From positions 11,118,565 to 11,182,564 of the forward strand of contig JAKZAN010000001.1 in assembly GCA_023053545.1 (NCBI GenBank): a DNA stretch of 64,000 nucleotides. The letters are read 5' to 3'. Positions 14,501 through 25,502 of the stretch are shown here, piece after piece (within the stretch, counting starts at the first letter, position 1; every line of letters starts with the position of its first letter). The position numbers and the translations under genes are program-made. The DNA comes from Lepidurus packardi. Its lineage: Eukaryota > Arthropoda > Branchiopoda > Notostraca > Triopsidae. The notes under the pieces are model-generated. The model did no database searches, had not been told where the DNA came from, and saw only the letters and a list, made by a program, of their open reading frames with translations.

Positions 14501-14743
14501 CGAACGCGAGAAACTTCAAAAGGCGTTTAAAGAGAAGAAATTGGAATTGGAAAAGCAGTACGAGGAAGTGCTGGCCAAGTTCAGGGACGAAAAGGCCAAA
14601 GTATGTAACCTTATTTGCTTTTACAACTTACAAAAAAGTTGTAATTTTTTTTTTTTTAATAGGCGCACAAGCAAATCGCACAAGAACACGAGCGGTCCAC
14701 GTCACGGTCTACGGACGAGGTTTTTGAGAGTTCCCGGGATTGA
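2364..14743 (+). CDS. Plc21C-like: Phospholipase C-beta (PLCB1/Plc21C-like), complete, 21 coding exons
   Basis: Exons: 2364-2462, 3884-3961, 6922-6990, 8858-8995, 9521-9654, 9715-9799, 9879-9979, 10084-10549, 10611-10775, 10932-11172, 11399-11602, 12179-12388, 12455-12609, 12679-12843, 12910-13215, 13291-13471, 13529-13737, 13827-13942, 14024-14198, 14283-14600, 14663-14743. All junctions are GT/AG with consistent phase, giving 1231 residues, close to PLC-beta1. Order: PH (about 1-140, starts [13 protein letters not shown]), EF hands, X box with both catalytic histidines (SSHNTYL and YHGYT), acidic X-Y linker (VDDEDDD), Y box ([15 protein letters not shown]), C2 ([18 protein letters not shown]) and a charged coiled-coil C-terminus. 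The family is activated by Gq and cleaves PIP2 to IP3 and diacylglycerol at the plasma membrane. Opening residues resemble fly Plc21C and vertebrate PLCB1 more than norpA. No lesion was found. Introns 1-3 are long and repeat-bearing; most later ones are short. Alternative exons cannot be excluded around 11173-11290. Confidence 0.93.
5388..6410 (+). repeat. Five degenerate copies of a hairpin-bearing repeat in PLC-beta intron 2
   Basis: Cores lie at about 5450-5500, 5590-5640, 5753-5810, 6173-6226 and 6319-6374. Each is flanked by variants of a 'gagagactgataaaagcg' and 'gctgtttctagccaag' segment. The core begins with CATTGTTGAC, contains GTTCTGGCGAAT, and ends with GCAACAATGAA or a variant. 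The two ends are complementary, so each core can fold into a stem-loop; copy 5 has a perfect 10-bp stem (TTCATTGTTG / CAACAATGAA). The copies behave as an array, not as independent genes. Confidence 0.8.
6050..6069 (+). repeat. Short telomere-like (CCTAA)n tract
   Basis: A short run of CTAACC/CCTAA pentamers sits in PLC-beta intron 2, the same motif as the larger block at 17213-17347. Confidence 0.6.
8471..8533 (+). repeat. T11-G52 homopolymer tract in PLC-beta intron 3
   Basis: Eleven T are followed directly by fifty-two consecutive G, about 325 bp before exon 4. Apparent ORFs here encode only poly-Gly or poly-Pro and are spurious. The tract can form G-quadruplexes; exact length in an assembly is unreliable. 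Confidence 0.95.
11728..11785 (-). repeat. Inverted sixth copy of the hairpin repeat in PLC-beta intron 11
   Basis: This is the reverse complement of the intron-2 core, with a perfect 10-bp stem at both ends. It is followed by an AT-rich block of ATGAATGC/ACGTATA repeats to about 11930, ending in a segment that matches the inverted 'ggctcaaa' flank of the intron-2 units. Confidence 0.75.
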
Positions 14744-15399
14744 GTACTTAAAAATTAACCGTTTTTTTCTCATTCTTTTCGTGTAAACGTTGTCAACGGT
14801 CACAATTTAGACAACGTTTCCTAATTGGCAGGTACAATCTTTTGTGTGGCCTGTCTTTTTGACCCCCTACATGGACGCAACAAGAGTTAGTTAGCAAAAC
14901 AAAGGAAGGACGAAGAAAAAAACTTTGTAATTTATAAATTCCCTCATCATCAAGGCTGAGATTTCCCCCATTATTGTGTCCGCTTGTTGGTCGAAATTCG
15001 CAATCCCATTCCCTCTATCACTAGCCCATGACGCAACCAAAAAGAGGTGCAATTTTACGGCTGTTAAAACGTTAAGAAAGTATTGTAAGAAATTCCGGAA
15101 GGGGAAAAAAGGAAACCCGTGTTGATATTGAAGGGTTGTTGTCCTGCTACCAAGTTAGTTTCCAAGTATTCGTTGTACATCGTTTATTGTGAATCCACCC
15201 CCTGCTATGTGGCGTTTTTTTGGATCTTGGTTTTGACATTGTAAAAAGGTTTCGTTTTGTTTAAACCAGAACGACATCTAAAGATTAATTTCGTGTCATG
15301 TTTTGTGTCATGTGATAACTCTGATGCAAATTGGGAAAAAAAGCGGAACATACATCGTCTCCAAAGTTCCAAAATCCATCTTTGGGTTGTAAAAGACTA
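14744..15399. other. Convergent 3' region between PLC-beta and endonuclease G
   Basis: No coding signal is seen. The stretch must hold the 3'UTR of PLC-beta and the downstream flank of EndoG. No AATAAA was confidently assigned to PLC-beta. Confidence 0.5.
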
Positions 15400-15405
15400 T
15401 TTATT
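15400..15405 (-). terminator. Polyadenylation signal for endonuclease G
   Basis: AATAAA on the minus strand, about 60 nt past the EndoG stop codon. Confidence 0.6.
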
Positions 15406-15462
15406 TAGTATTCTGCTTCTTGTTTTTGCACCGTGAGCTGGTAAACTTGATTTGTTACACAA

Positions 15463-16707
15463 TTAAACCCAGATTTCTTTCTTTCCATTGATGCGAGCTA
15501 ACTTATCACGGGATATTTTGTCAAAAAACAAAAGCCCCGCAGCTCGTTCCACGGTTTCGGGAGGAACCTAAGATTTCCAGACATAACCCAGGTTGGATAT
15601 GAAAGTTTTTTTTGTTTTGTTTTTTTAGATTTTTTTGATTTGGAAAGATTTTAAAAGTTTACTTGAAAGGCGGCCAAAGGAGTTTTGTCGTCTACGGGCT
15701 GGTTAGGCATCACGTATGACTCAAGATCTAGCATTCTGCAGTCGTCCGATTCCATGACAACGACTTTGAAGAAATGAGTAGGCACCGCAACATGATTGGC
15801 ACCTATGACTTGATATCGTACATATAATTTGCCATCAGCTTCTTTCCTGTAAAGGAGGCGGGAAAATTGGAAACGACATGATAGACCCGGGGTTCCTTTA
15901 ATGGAGGTACATTAGCGACCAACCTGGGGAGATAAAGAGGCCCGGTACAAACGTACACGTTCCTGTATTGCTTGGTAAGATTGCGTACGTGTTTCTCCAA
16001 TCGATTCCAGGAATCTCTGTTAAAACCTTTGCCAACTTGCGGAGTCATATTAGAGAGCAGGAACGTCTGTTGGCAGTGTAACTGATCCTTCTTGTGATTG
16101 CCGGCTGCTGCCAAATGGCCACGATCAAAGCCACTTCCCTTGTAATCGCTATTCTGTGATCTAGCAGCGAAAGAACAAAAATTGGAGCTAAAAGATTATA
16201 CAGTAGAAGCCCAAATTACCGGAAAAAAGGATGGACGGATGCGTCTTCATGGAAATCGCATTTGCTTCGATCAACGTTCTGATTAGAAGCGACTCGCTCT
16301 TTTGTCAAGTGCTCGAAAACCCAGTGGGCGGTACGATTGCGGCGATCGTAAGACAAAACGAAGTCGTCAAGTGACCTGATGTTATCCAGGCCAGGAAACC
16401 CGAATCGCATGATCTGCAATGAAAAGGAAATTCTCTTAGGAAAACGCCCTAAGTTGTCAAAATATACTTGTGAAACTCGGGCGGCAGACAGCGAAGGTTC
16501 TGGAGGAATTAATTGATTTTTAGCTCTCTCGGCTGGAACTATGGCAGTTGCAGCTGAAACCGTCGCAAATATCGGAAGACCAGGCTTTGAGATCAATGCA
16601 GGAGTACCCTCTCCACTACCTGTATCTTTCCAACGCTTCTCGAGTCCATTACCCAAAAAGTAGCCTCCAACACCAATACTTGTAATGCGCAATAATTTAG
16701 GGAACAT
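15463..16707 (-). CDS. EndoG: Endonuclease G, mitochondrial, complete
   Basis: Five exons on the minus strand: 16468-16707, 16220-16413, 15924-16160, 15663-15846 and 15463-15567. All are GT/AG with matching phase, giving 319 residues. The N-terminus (MFPKLLRITSIGVGGYF) is basic/hydrophobic and fits a mitochondrial import signal. The DNA/RNA non-specific endonuclease core follows: IMRFGFPGLDN, SYDRRNRTAHWVFEHL, the catalytic DRGHLAAAGNH motif with its metal-site histidine, LSNMTPQVG, VYVCTGPLYLPR and a C-terminal VPPETVERAAGLLFFDK. EndoG is a mitochondrial intermembrane-space nuclease that cuts DNA and RNA and is linked to mtDNA turnover and apoptotic DNA breakdown. Length and motifs are normal and no lesion is seen. 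It converges on PLC-beta. Confidence 0.93.
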
Positions 16708-16970
16708 GATTAAACCGAGCTTGAACTAACTTGATTGAGTTAAAGACATAAAAATTACATAGGCCTGTAAAAAGGCGAGTAAAAAGAGTACCCTGACTGT
16801 ACAATTAGTTCACTTTATAAAGGAATATTTTTTATGCCCCGCGCTTTGTTATGATTTCTTTCAGCATGGCGGCGTAATCTAATGGCGAGCATCAGAAACA
16901 CTTGTTCCGATCATTAGAGTTTTGCCGCCATTTGTGTCGCGCTTTTTTTTTTTTTTTGCGCTCGCCTCGG
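16708..16970. other. Upstream flank of endonuclease G
   Basis: Presumed EndoG promoter and 5'UTR region with a long T run around 16945. No gene or clear motif is seen. Confidence 0.4.
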
Positions 16971-17040
16971 TCCATTTGGAACATTTGAAACATTTGGAAC
17001 ATTTGGACACCATTTGGAACACCATTTGGAACCATTTGGC
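16971..17040 (+). repeat. Short tandem array of CATTTGGAA(C) units
   Basis: About seven imperfect copies of a 10-14 bp unit (CATTTGGAAC with ACAC variants) lie head to tail. The same word recurs singly near 17488. Confidence 0.8.
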
Positions 17041-17212
17041 AACACGTTCTCCGGATTTAGTTACATACGTACGTAAAGTGTCCCTGGGTCAAACATGACA
17101 CTAGTGTGTCATTGGCCAACAATGAATTCTTCTTTTTTCAGCTAGTGGAGTGAAAGAAAATTCAAATTTTAGCGACTCTCATCAACGAAAATTGATGAGA
17201 ATCGTGAAGCTA

Positions 17213-17347
17213 ACCTAATCTAACCTAACTTAATAACCTAACCTAAGTTAACCTAACCTAACCTAATCAAACCTAAACTAACCTAACCTAATCAAACCTA
17301 AACTAACCTAAACCTAACCTAACCTATCCTAACTTAACCTAACCTAA
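17213..17347 (+). repeat. Interstitial telomere-like (CCTAA)n block
   Basis: About 135 bp consist almost entirely of CTAAC/CCTAA pentamers with scattered substitutions. This is the complement of the TTAGG telomere repeat of many arthropods. Degeneracy shows it is an old internal tract and not a functional chromosome end. Confidence 0.8.
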
Positions 17348-17511
17348 ACTAATGTATTTACAATCCAACTACCATTTTTGAATTCGAGTGACACCCGTTT
17401 GTCATTCGTTTTCCGAGAACGTTTTGAAACCATAATACACACTAGTGTCATTTTTATCTCGGATTTCCGAAACTGGAGAACCTGTTGCCATTTGGAACAT
17501 TCGGACCTCCC

Positions 17512-17523
17512 GCCATCTAGCGG
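17512..17523 (+). promoter_or_regulatory. CTCF-like motif GCCATCTAGCGG
   Basis: The 12-mer fits the reverse-complement core of the CTCF consensus (GCCMYCTRSYGG) at every position and is followed by CAG. It lies between the telomere-like block and the gene-poor stretch. Occupancy is unknown. Confidence 0.35.
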
Positions 17524-17547
17524 CAGTGGACTGAACCGCGTCGTCAT

Positions 17548-19970
17548 TTAACATTGGTGCCTCTACCCTCTACCCTCTATCCTCGACTCCGGACGCCTTC
17601 AACCCGCTCAACCGACCTTTCCGAGCTGGCGCTCCCATGCAGGCTTCTTACGCATTTGCCCGTTTATTTATTAGCTCGATCGACTAACTCCCTTTTCTTT
17701 CCTTTATTTTTTAAGAATAATTCTGGTCGATCCTTTGCATCTCTATTTTGATTTTCGCATACTGTGGTATACCAATCCTGCTTTACCAAAGAACACGCGT
17801 AAGTTAACGAAAGCCAAATTAAATAAAAAGAATTCCATGTTGAGGGGTTCATTTATCCAGTCAACGCTATAAGTTAGAGATTGCTCATAATAAAGCAATT
17901 TCATAATTTCATTTAAGCACAGGGATGCTGGTACTATCTTCCTCCCGTTTTATTATTATTTGTATCCCCGGACACTAATTGATTATGGATTATTGATCAA
18001 GGCGGCCGGCTTCATTAAACGACACACGTCACTTAAAAATAAGCTCAATATCGAGTGGAAAAAAAAATACTAATTTTAAATTCAGGAAATGCAATACTAG
18101 TCTCCTTCCCAGTTCGGAATTCTGGATGCTTGTACCGATTGATCAAGTGATCAAGAATTTGATTTCATCAATGTGAGTTTTTTCATTTCTATTTTTTAAT
18201 GGTAAGAGCACAACTCATAATTTGTCTAAATAGGGTGCCATTTTTCTGGACGTTTGATTTGTTTCCTGCATGGTTTAAATGAAGCCAAGTCTCCTTTGTT
18301 AACAACATTCGTAAGCTTAAAAATAAGAGTAAAATATAGTTTATCCATTTTAGTGCAGGTGTTTTTGATACCATTTTCATCAGAGTAGATGTTGCTTATT
18401 GTGATCACATTTGTCAAGCGAATATTACTTCGATTAAGCGGAGATTCTAATAACCGAAAATCGGAAATGTGTACATGTGTACAGTACATGTGCGTAGGTT
18501 GTTTTATGATGTAAATAAGAAAAATAAAAATAATGATATTAAGAACGAAATTACATTTTCTTGTCTATACCAAATGACCATATTCTTTATTTTGCAACGA
18601 TTTTTCAACAATTTTGATAGAGATGATTGAGGAATTCTTAAATTAACAGCCGCTTTCCTTTGTTGCAAATCTTTTAAATTCAACTTGTCGTTTCAATGCG
18701 AGCCACACCTGCTGTTACATTTCTATCAACGCTTATTTTCTTGTTCTTTTTCTGTTATTTCCGCAATTTTTCTATAACCACACGTCCAAAGCACAACCAA
18801 CACTGCTGAAGCCTACTCCTACGCTTAGGGAGGGTTCTCAACACGGTTTGAATCAGTCCTTTAAAACTTAATTCCATAAACCGTTTCGGACGAAGCCGAA
18901 AGGGATTTTTTCTCAAGAGCTCTTTTTCCTATTGTCTCCTATTTTCCTATGAATACCCTTACTATATAGAATTTTTGAGAATAAACCCGGAACTTGTAAA
19001 TTAAGATTTAATATCCCATGTATGGTCCCTGTGGTGGTAAAATGCTGTGACATTGATTGTTGCCCAACAGTTAAATTTGGTAGCCTCTCAACCACGAATC
19101 CTAAAATTCATTATTAGAAAGAATGAAATCCCCTGCACCCAGCCTGTAAGAAGAGTTCATGCTTGACCTTACCATAAGCAAGTTCGTTTCTTCAATGTAA
19201 AATTTGATTGTTGTAACGGAAAGTGAGAGTTAGCATGAAAGAGAGTAGAACGTGACAATACATCAAATTATCAAATAAGATAAAGACTTGGCTTCTTTGT
19301 GTTCCAATATTTCGTGGCAAAGAAGAGATTCCCTGTTCCGCAGTGTCATAAGCGCGTGGATAAGTCAAGACGGCATTGTTGGGAACAAACCCGCTGATTC
19401 CAAGAACCAGGGATCGCAATAAGTGGCATCTACTACGGGACCTTGACTATAGTATTGGATATTTTTTAAGAGTCGCAATATTTTTGGTTCTCTTGCAGTT
19501 GATTGGGAGCTTTGAACGGTAGCTTCTCTTTTCCTTTCACTTCCCTTTTTTATTTTCTCCGTGTTTTCTCGTCATTGGATTGTGTAAACTTCCACGCCGG
19601 GTTTTTTACAGGTAGGAAACTTTCTATGTTCGCTTCAGAACATAGCTTCAGAACTCGTCAGCTATTCTGCACGAGCTGACCGTAGTTGTGGGGTGGGGGA
19701 AGGGGAAGCCAGCTCTAAACGGCGTCGGTTCAATGCACAGGTTTCGAGTCGGGTAGACTTTTTAAATGGCCCACTATTACGGTGAGGCCGGGCAACGTTG
19801 GGTGGCACTCATGCAGGCAGCGTACGAGACAGGGATGACTCCCCGACGTTTGCTGTCTTCTTCTTAAAAGATGGCTGGAGTCGCTCGGCGGCTAATTCGT
19901 ATGGCTGCGACATATTTCTTTCTTTGTTTGCATAGTCTTCCCTCTCTTCCCCCTTTTTTCCTTCTCTTAC
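17548..19970. other. Gene-poor, AT-rich stretch
   Basis: No ORF has the look of a protein; those present are short and low in complexity. No tRNA, rRNA or transposon terminus was recognised. A G-rich block lies near 19690-19720. Confidence 0.5.
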
Positions 19971-19974
19971 CCCC

Positions 19975-20349
19975 GGTGACCGCGAACATCATGTCCCAGC
20001 TTAGACCTAGTACCAGAACCCAACCAACGAGGAATCGTCCAAATACCCCTCCCAAGGTGCATCATCTCCAAGATAGTACAACTTCGAACCACACACTTCC
20101 CTACGAAAAGCTACCTTAGGCGAATCCGAAAATCGGATTCAGATAGATGCCCCTGCCAAGAGCAATCGAAACAAATTATTCCACATTTGCTCTTCCACTG
20201 TCGCCGCCTCAATAAAGAACGGGCTCAACTACTTCGTCACTTACGCCTCGCACAAATCCATTTCAACGCCCAAGTTATAACTACCAACCCTAAAGCTTTT
20301 CCTGCATTAGTCAGCTTTATGGAAGTAGCCATAAAAATATGTAAATAGT
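19975..20349 (+). mobile_element. 3' tail of a jockey-like non-LTR retrotransposon
   Basis: In one plus-strand frame the translation reads KIVQLRTTHFPTKSYLRRI, DSDRCPCQ, PHLLFHCRRLNKERAQLL and KAFPALVSF before TAG. The same blocks, with the C-x-C...H...C signature, occur at the C-terminus of element B (35060-35743), so this is a 5'-truncated relative. No RT domain remains. The upstream boundary is approximate. Confidence 0.75.
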
Positions 20350-20413
20350 ATGATTAAATGCATGATTAATAAACTAAACATCAGCAAGGTACCCAACTAA
20401 CTTCCCGCATTCT

Positions 20414-20439
20414 CCCCCCCCCCCCCCCCCCCCCCCCCC
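20414..20439 (+). repeat. C26 homopolymer
   Basis: Twenty-six consecutive C lie between the retrotransposon tail and the DEG/ENaC 3' region. An uncertain assembly join is possible here. Confidence 0.9.
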
Positions 20440-20632
20440 GGGAAATGCACTAGCATTTCCCATGTACTGTACGATCTACTCCCCTAACGCTGTAATAACA
20501 CATCTGTTCTCAATAAATGACCCAGTAACAGGCTACGGCCTACACTGGTATTAAATAAAAAAAAAAAAAAGTCATAATTATCTAAAATAAGTAAATTAGT
20601 AGAACAGAAATAGAATTTAAAAAAAAAATTAC

Positions 20633-22869
20633 AGATAAAGTCTTCCCATCGATAGCGCGTATCTTTCTTGTATCTTGTGATACGTTCATCTCGGAAATAG
20701 ACGCGAAGCACAGCAATATTTTCCCAAAAAAAAAAAAAATTAAATTAATTATGGATTGTTGTAATGAACCGAATTGATTTACTTTATGTCGGTTAAATTG
20801 GTGTAAAAGGGGGTATGTTTGCGTTGGTTTTTGATTTCGCGGAGCTTGAATCCTTTCCCAGGGTACGGAGTATTGATAACTTCGACTCCGTAGAAGATTT
20901 CGTCACAGGAAGGCAAACATTCGCAGATAGACGAGTTCTTCAAGCTAAATGACACATTAGCCAAGCATTCGTACTTTGCAATATCGCAACTCTCTGCCAA
21001 CGTCCACTCTAAATCATAGAACTTTAATAAATTAACCTTAATAAATTAATAATTTAATAAATTATGTACTTAACTAAAGTAACTAATCGAATTCATTCAT
21101 TATTTAGCCTAATTTGATCTTAAAAAGTGAACTTACATAAACAGAACATGAAGAAACTTTAAAAAACGAAAAATGGTTGAAACGAGGTACTATGTACTGT
21201 ACCTGCAAAGTAATATGGCTGACATTGGCATTCCTCTTGCATTTGTTTAGCGGTACACATGGTATTGCATACGCTGTGGCTGCAATTCCCCATTTTGTCC
21301 GAAGGTTCTTTTTCGTCGAAGAATTTGCACCGTCGCGAACTGATGGGCAGATTACGAACTGACGGGGTACTCGATACCTCACTACCCCCTATAGCTAGCA
21401 GCGTCTGGTGGCCTGGATGAGCTAGGAATGCGCGGTCCAATACTTGAGGGAAAATATCCGGTCTGTTAAGCGATACCTAAAAGAACGTGGAAACGCAATT
21501 CAGTTAAATTTAATTACGTATTTGTATTAATTTAACATATTATAAAATTCATATATTTAATAATGTTATTTATATAATAATAATATAAACTATAAATACT
21601 AATATATAATATATACTAATATATGAATATATTCTATAGCAAGTTACTATTATTATATAGCATGTTATATATTATTAGCATGTTTAATAATAAATATGTA
21701 ATTATATAAGGTAATGAAATTGATTTAAGGTTAACTTATTTAAATTAGTTAGATTTAGTTTTATGAAAAGTTTACTTTAAATCCATTGGTACTGCTGGCA
21801 ATTACTCCGTAGTCATCCAGCTGGGCATCGAGTATTACGCGTAACCCTCTGCTGGTACCCGCTCCGGCGGTATAGATCGCAGGATACGCATTACTCAAGG
21901 CAAAGGAATTGAAAACGCAGCAAAAGCCTCTGGGAGTGGGCAACAGTTCGAACTTGTCATTACAAACTTCTATGCCTTGCCAGGAGCAATCCACAATTAT
22001 GTCGTCACAAGAGGGCGAGAACTGAATGTAAACACAATCCAAAACTTGGCTTTAGGATTACCATTACTACACAAAATATTACTTCTTGGAGAAGCTGAGC
22101 AAAGATTGTTCCAGTGAAATTAAACAATTTGAAGATTGACTTCATATCATCCATATTAGTCTTTTTGCCCATCGCTACGTCCAAATTGCTTCCAGTACGA
22201 ATTAATCGTTGGAATTCTTTCTCTCTGCTCAGCAATCTAAGGATAGTTTATGCTTGTAATCCTAGAATCATTATTGCATTATTTCTGCGATCGAAGAATC
22301 ATTCGGTACTATTTTTGTAATATTTAGAACCATGTTTGCGTGATCATTTGATAGTATTTTTGCAATCTTAAAGTAATTTAAGAATCTTAAAAGATAAAAT
22401 AAATCCTTTACCCATGCTTTGCTAAATACGCCTGCAGTTTGCGGTTCGAGGCTTGGTTGACGTTGCAGATGGTAACGGTAGGGAAAGGAACGTTAGCAAT
22501 AGAATGACTCTCAATATCAATGGAATGACTCTCAGCTTCAATAGTTGTTAGGATTGGGTTCAGGGACCATTCTCTCCATACTTTCCAGCAGAGGAAGCCA
22601 GAAATTCCAAAACCCAAACCGAAAGTAATACACCACATCCACCTTTCCCCACCCCCCAAAAAATATAAAATAAATAAAATAACCACAGCAAAAGGCTAAT
22701 AAAATAACCACAGCAAAAGGCTGATATAATAAATACATAATTAGGATTTATTTTTGTACTTTTCCCAATTCCGCGAATCTTTGGATGCGATATACTTTAA
22801 GCCATGCATAGAGCTATTGCTTAGAAACTGGGAGAGTAGCAATTGCTGTCGATTGCGCTTCTTCGGCAT
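20633..22869 (-). CDS. DEG/ENaC (pickpocket-like) sodium channel, 3' end missing
   Basis: Minus-strand exons are 22760-22869, 22412-22642, 22083-22236, 21776-22021, 21203-21476, about 20785-21013 and a tentative 20633-20724. The ATG (22867-22869) opens a short cytosolic tail with SSMHGLKYI. The first membrane span follows (CITFGLGFGISGFLCW), then FPTVTICN, SCDDIIVDCSW and GFCCVFNSF, RRCKFFDE with paired cysteines, and ECLPSCDEIFYGVE before LRVYFRDERI. These are hallmarks of the arthropod ppk branch: trimeric, amiloride-sensitive cation channels gated by ligands or mechanical cues. The second membrane span with its selectivity filter was not found downstream. The last exon follows a T run that lacks a clear AG acceptor. 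The gene may be truncated, mis-assembled or a pseudogene. Confidence 0.75.
21500..21760. repeat. AT-rich low-complexity intron
   Basis: Runs of ATAATA/TATATA fill the DEG/ENaC intron between the exons at 21476 and 21776. It is not coding. Confidence 0.8.
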
Positions 22870-23439
22870 TCCTGAAGTCGCCCAAAAGAATTTCTACAGA
22901 GAAGTTAATTGAAACGAAGACACTAGTACATCCACCTTTACTTTGAAACTGCTCCGAGGACAATGGATTAATCAAGTAACACTACCAGTACCCTATATGC
23001 CTTTTATACGGCGAGAACGTTGACGGATATAGTTTTGTTTTTGTGTCCATATTGAGTGTTTTTTTTTAGTGTTGTCATTCATGAATGTCCTCAACTGGCA
23101 CACCTTGTTTCCGTGAGCGTAATTGAAGTCGATATTCTTAAGTGGTGTTTGTTTTTCTCTTGGAAAGGGAAATTGAATTACTAGGTAAACGGCACGATGT
23201 ATGGCCTTAGTCCTAATCACAAAAAGCCACGCATTCCAACTGAATTCGGTTGGTACAAGTAAATAATAAGAAAATATACGTCTTATAATTGAAATCTCTC
23301 TTTTTAGACAATTTACCCTATGTGCTGAGTCTTGATTGTTGTTGTTGTTGGACTGTTTTTAGTCAAAACTGTGCCATCTAACGGGCACATTATCGACTAC
23401 TTCTGTCCATTTTTTTATAAGATTATTTCTTAAACAAAC
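22870..23439. other. 5' flank of DEG/ENaC gene and left flank of the transposon nest
   Basis: No gene seen. A short TTG repeat lies near 23338-23350. Confidence 0.4.
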
Positions 23440-23505
23440 TTTCTTTTGATCTTATTATTGGTCTTGATCTTTCTATTGATCTTATTATTATCTTATATAT
23501 TATTA

Positions 23506-24264
23506 TTACAACACTTCTATTAGTCTAGTGTCTTTAAGGTAGTCTACTAGACAGTTTCTTAACTTATATTGTCGTTCTGGTTCAATTTCCCCTAATCCTA
23601 ATACATTTTCCATGTTAAAGGTTACTCCGATCTGTTCTACTTTTCTCCTCCATTTTTCTCTTTCGTATCCGTATGATGGGCAATACAGCAAACTGTGTTC
23701 CACTGTGTCTGTTTGTTCCCTACAGTTTTCACATATATCTGTGTCTTTAAGCTTAAATCTCTTCATCCACCAACCCAACTTTGCATGTTTGCTTCTTATT
23801 CTTAAGAGCGCTACGGCTACTCTTCTATTCGGGTGTTCTAGCCATGGTTGCGGTTTGAGAGATATGGCCGCTTGTACCAATTCTTGTTCAGATTGAAGTT
23901 TTAGCGTTCTTAAAATTCTTTTTTCGTTCTTTTCTTTTTAAAGTGACATTATTTCTTCAGTTGTTAGTCGTCTGTTTATAAAATTTTCTGATCCTTTTCC
24001 CAGCTTTGCTGCTAAATCTGCCTTTTCGTTGCCCTTAAAACCCTCGTGTCCTGGCACCCATTGTATAGCTACGTCTTTCCCTTGAGTTTTTAAAGCCATA
24101 ATTGACCTTTGGATTTCCTGAATGACTCGGCTATATTTCTTGTTACCATAATTTTTTATTGGCAAAACTGCCGCCTTTGAATCTGTAAATATTACATATT
24201 TGTTTTCCTGTGCTGTATTTACGAATTGTAAAGCTTCCAAAACTGCATGCAGTTCGGCTGCCAT
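23506..24264 (-). pseudogene. Element A RNase H and C-terminal zinc motif
   Basis: The RNase H residues are visible: FTDGSK (encoded in the preceding frame), ELHAVLEAL, FTDSKAA, and NEKADLAAK after WVPGHEGFKGN. A C-terminal block with ICENC...H...YCPS follows. One frameshift near 24264-24275 separates RT from RNase H. The C-terminal ORF (23506-23880) is separated from RNase H by a stop near 23938. Confidence 0.8.
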
Positions 24265-25150
24265 TACTGATGAAATTTCGGTAGAGCGAGAGCCACCATC
24301 TTGTCTTCGTACTCCACATATATCCCTGCTCCTACGTTTCCTTCGTCGTCTTTTGAGCCATCTGTAAAGATTCTTTTCCTATCTTTGTAACGCTTCTCAA
24401 AGAAATCTAAAATTGTTGCGTGTCTTCCGGCCTGGTAAGCTGATTTCGTGACAAGTCCTGGTATTGAATCCGTTATACCTTCTACATCGAAATCCCATGG
24501 AGCGATTTTTTTCTCATAGATATTTCCTGCTTCTATTTCCGGTAGTTGGTAGGCTTCTATCCATGTACTAATTTGTGCATATATTCTTTTTTCCCTGTGA
24601 TCTAGGACTCTGAATACTACCTCGTCTTCATAATGACGTTCCATCATTCTGTTGCGATACCTTAAAGCTAGTTCTTCCCACCTATCTCTGAGTGGTGTTA
24701 GTCCTGTTGAGCACAGTAACACAGATATGGGCGTGGTTTTCATTGCCCCGAGAATTATTCGTAGTGCTCTGTTTTGTATGGTTTCTATGCGTTTTAACAT
24801 GCTCTTGTTGGCGTCTTTAAAAACTATTGCCGCATATTCTAATTTTGCTCTTATTAGTCCTTTATAAAGCGTTAGCATTGTTTTTATATTTGCTCCCCAA
24901 CTTGTCCCTGCCAATTTTTGCAGTATTAAATTAGCTTTCATTCCCCTTTCTCTCATCTTTTCCATGTGTTGTTTAAAATGTAGTTCCTTGTCGAAAGTGA
25001 TTCCCAAAAATTTTCCTTCTTTTATTTTTTCTATTTCCGTTCCTCTGATTTTGACTTTAACTTCTGTTTCTGTCTTTCTTTTCTTTGTTATGACTAGGCA
25101 TTTCGTTTTTTCGGCTGCTATTTCAAAACCATATTTCATATCACACCATA
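24264..25150 (-). pseudogene. Element A reverse transcriptase, C-terminal part
   Basis: Contains EKTKCLVITKKRK, a KFLGITFDKELHFKQHM thumb block, and GLIRAKLEYAAIVF, which is the typical LINE connection region. The frame is continuous until the RNase H boundary. The 5' end is cut by the BEL LTR at 25151. Confidence 0.8.
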
Positions 25151-25469
25151 TGTTCCGGATGAAAGTATCCGGAAGGTTTGCCAACGCTGGCTTATCGCGT
25201 GGGACATTGCGACCTCGACCGCTGACTATTAACCCTTTTTGGAATTTGACGTTTGCTTACGCCTTCGACGTTTTTTTTCTACGAATTGACTTGGCACTAT
25301 GCTTTACCTTTCACCTTTTCTTTCCCTTGGACAAGACAGTCGGAGAACAGACGTGACGAAAGACAGATATAGAAAAGACTAAGTTGTACGTGGCTTTTTG
25401 TTCGAATAAAGAAACCTTTCCTTTACACATGTGTTGTGTTCGTCATTTAAAACAAGCACATTTGTAACA
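25151..25469 (+). repeat. BEL 5' LTR
   Basis: 319 bp, TG...CA ends, with an AATAAA at 25405-25410 that can serve as poly(A) signal. It matches the 3' LTR throughout by eye. Confidence 0.95.
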
Positions 25470-25472
25470 TTT

Positions 25473-25490
25473 TGGTGCCGAAACCCGGGA
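25473..25490 (+). promoter_or_regulatory. BEL primer-binding site, tRNA-Phe
   Basis: TGGTGCCGAAACCCGGGA begins 3 nt after the LTR. Its complement is the 3' end of a tRNA whose 5' acceptor strand would be GCCGAAA, as in animal tRNA-Phe. Confidence 0.8.
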
Positions 25491-25502
25491 CCCTCGACTA
25501 TA

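Noticed and set aside
17554-19419. Several 60-90 residue ORFs
   Set aside because: Low complexity, no recognisable motif, no splice support.
25473-25490. tRNA fragment by similarity
   Set aside because: It is the LTR element's primer-binding site, in the correct place and complementary to a tRNA 3' end.
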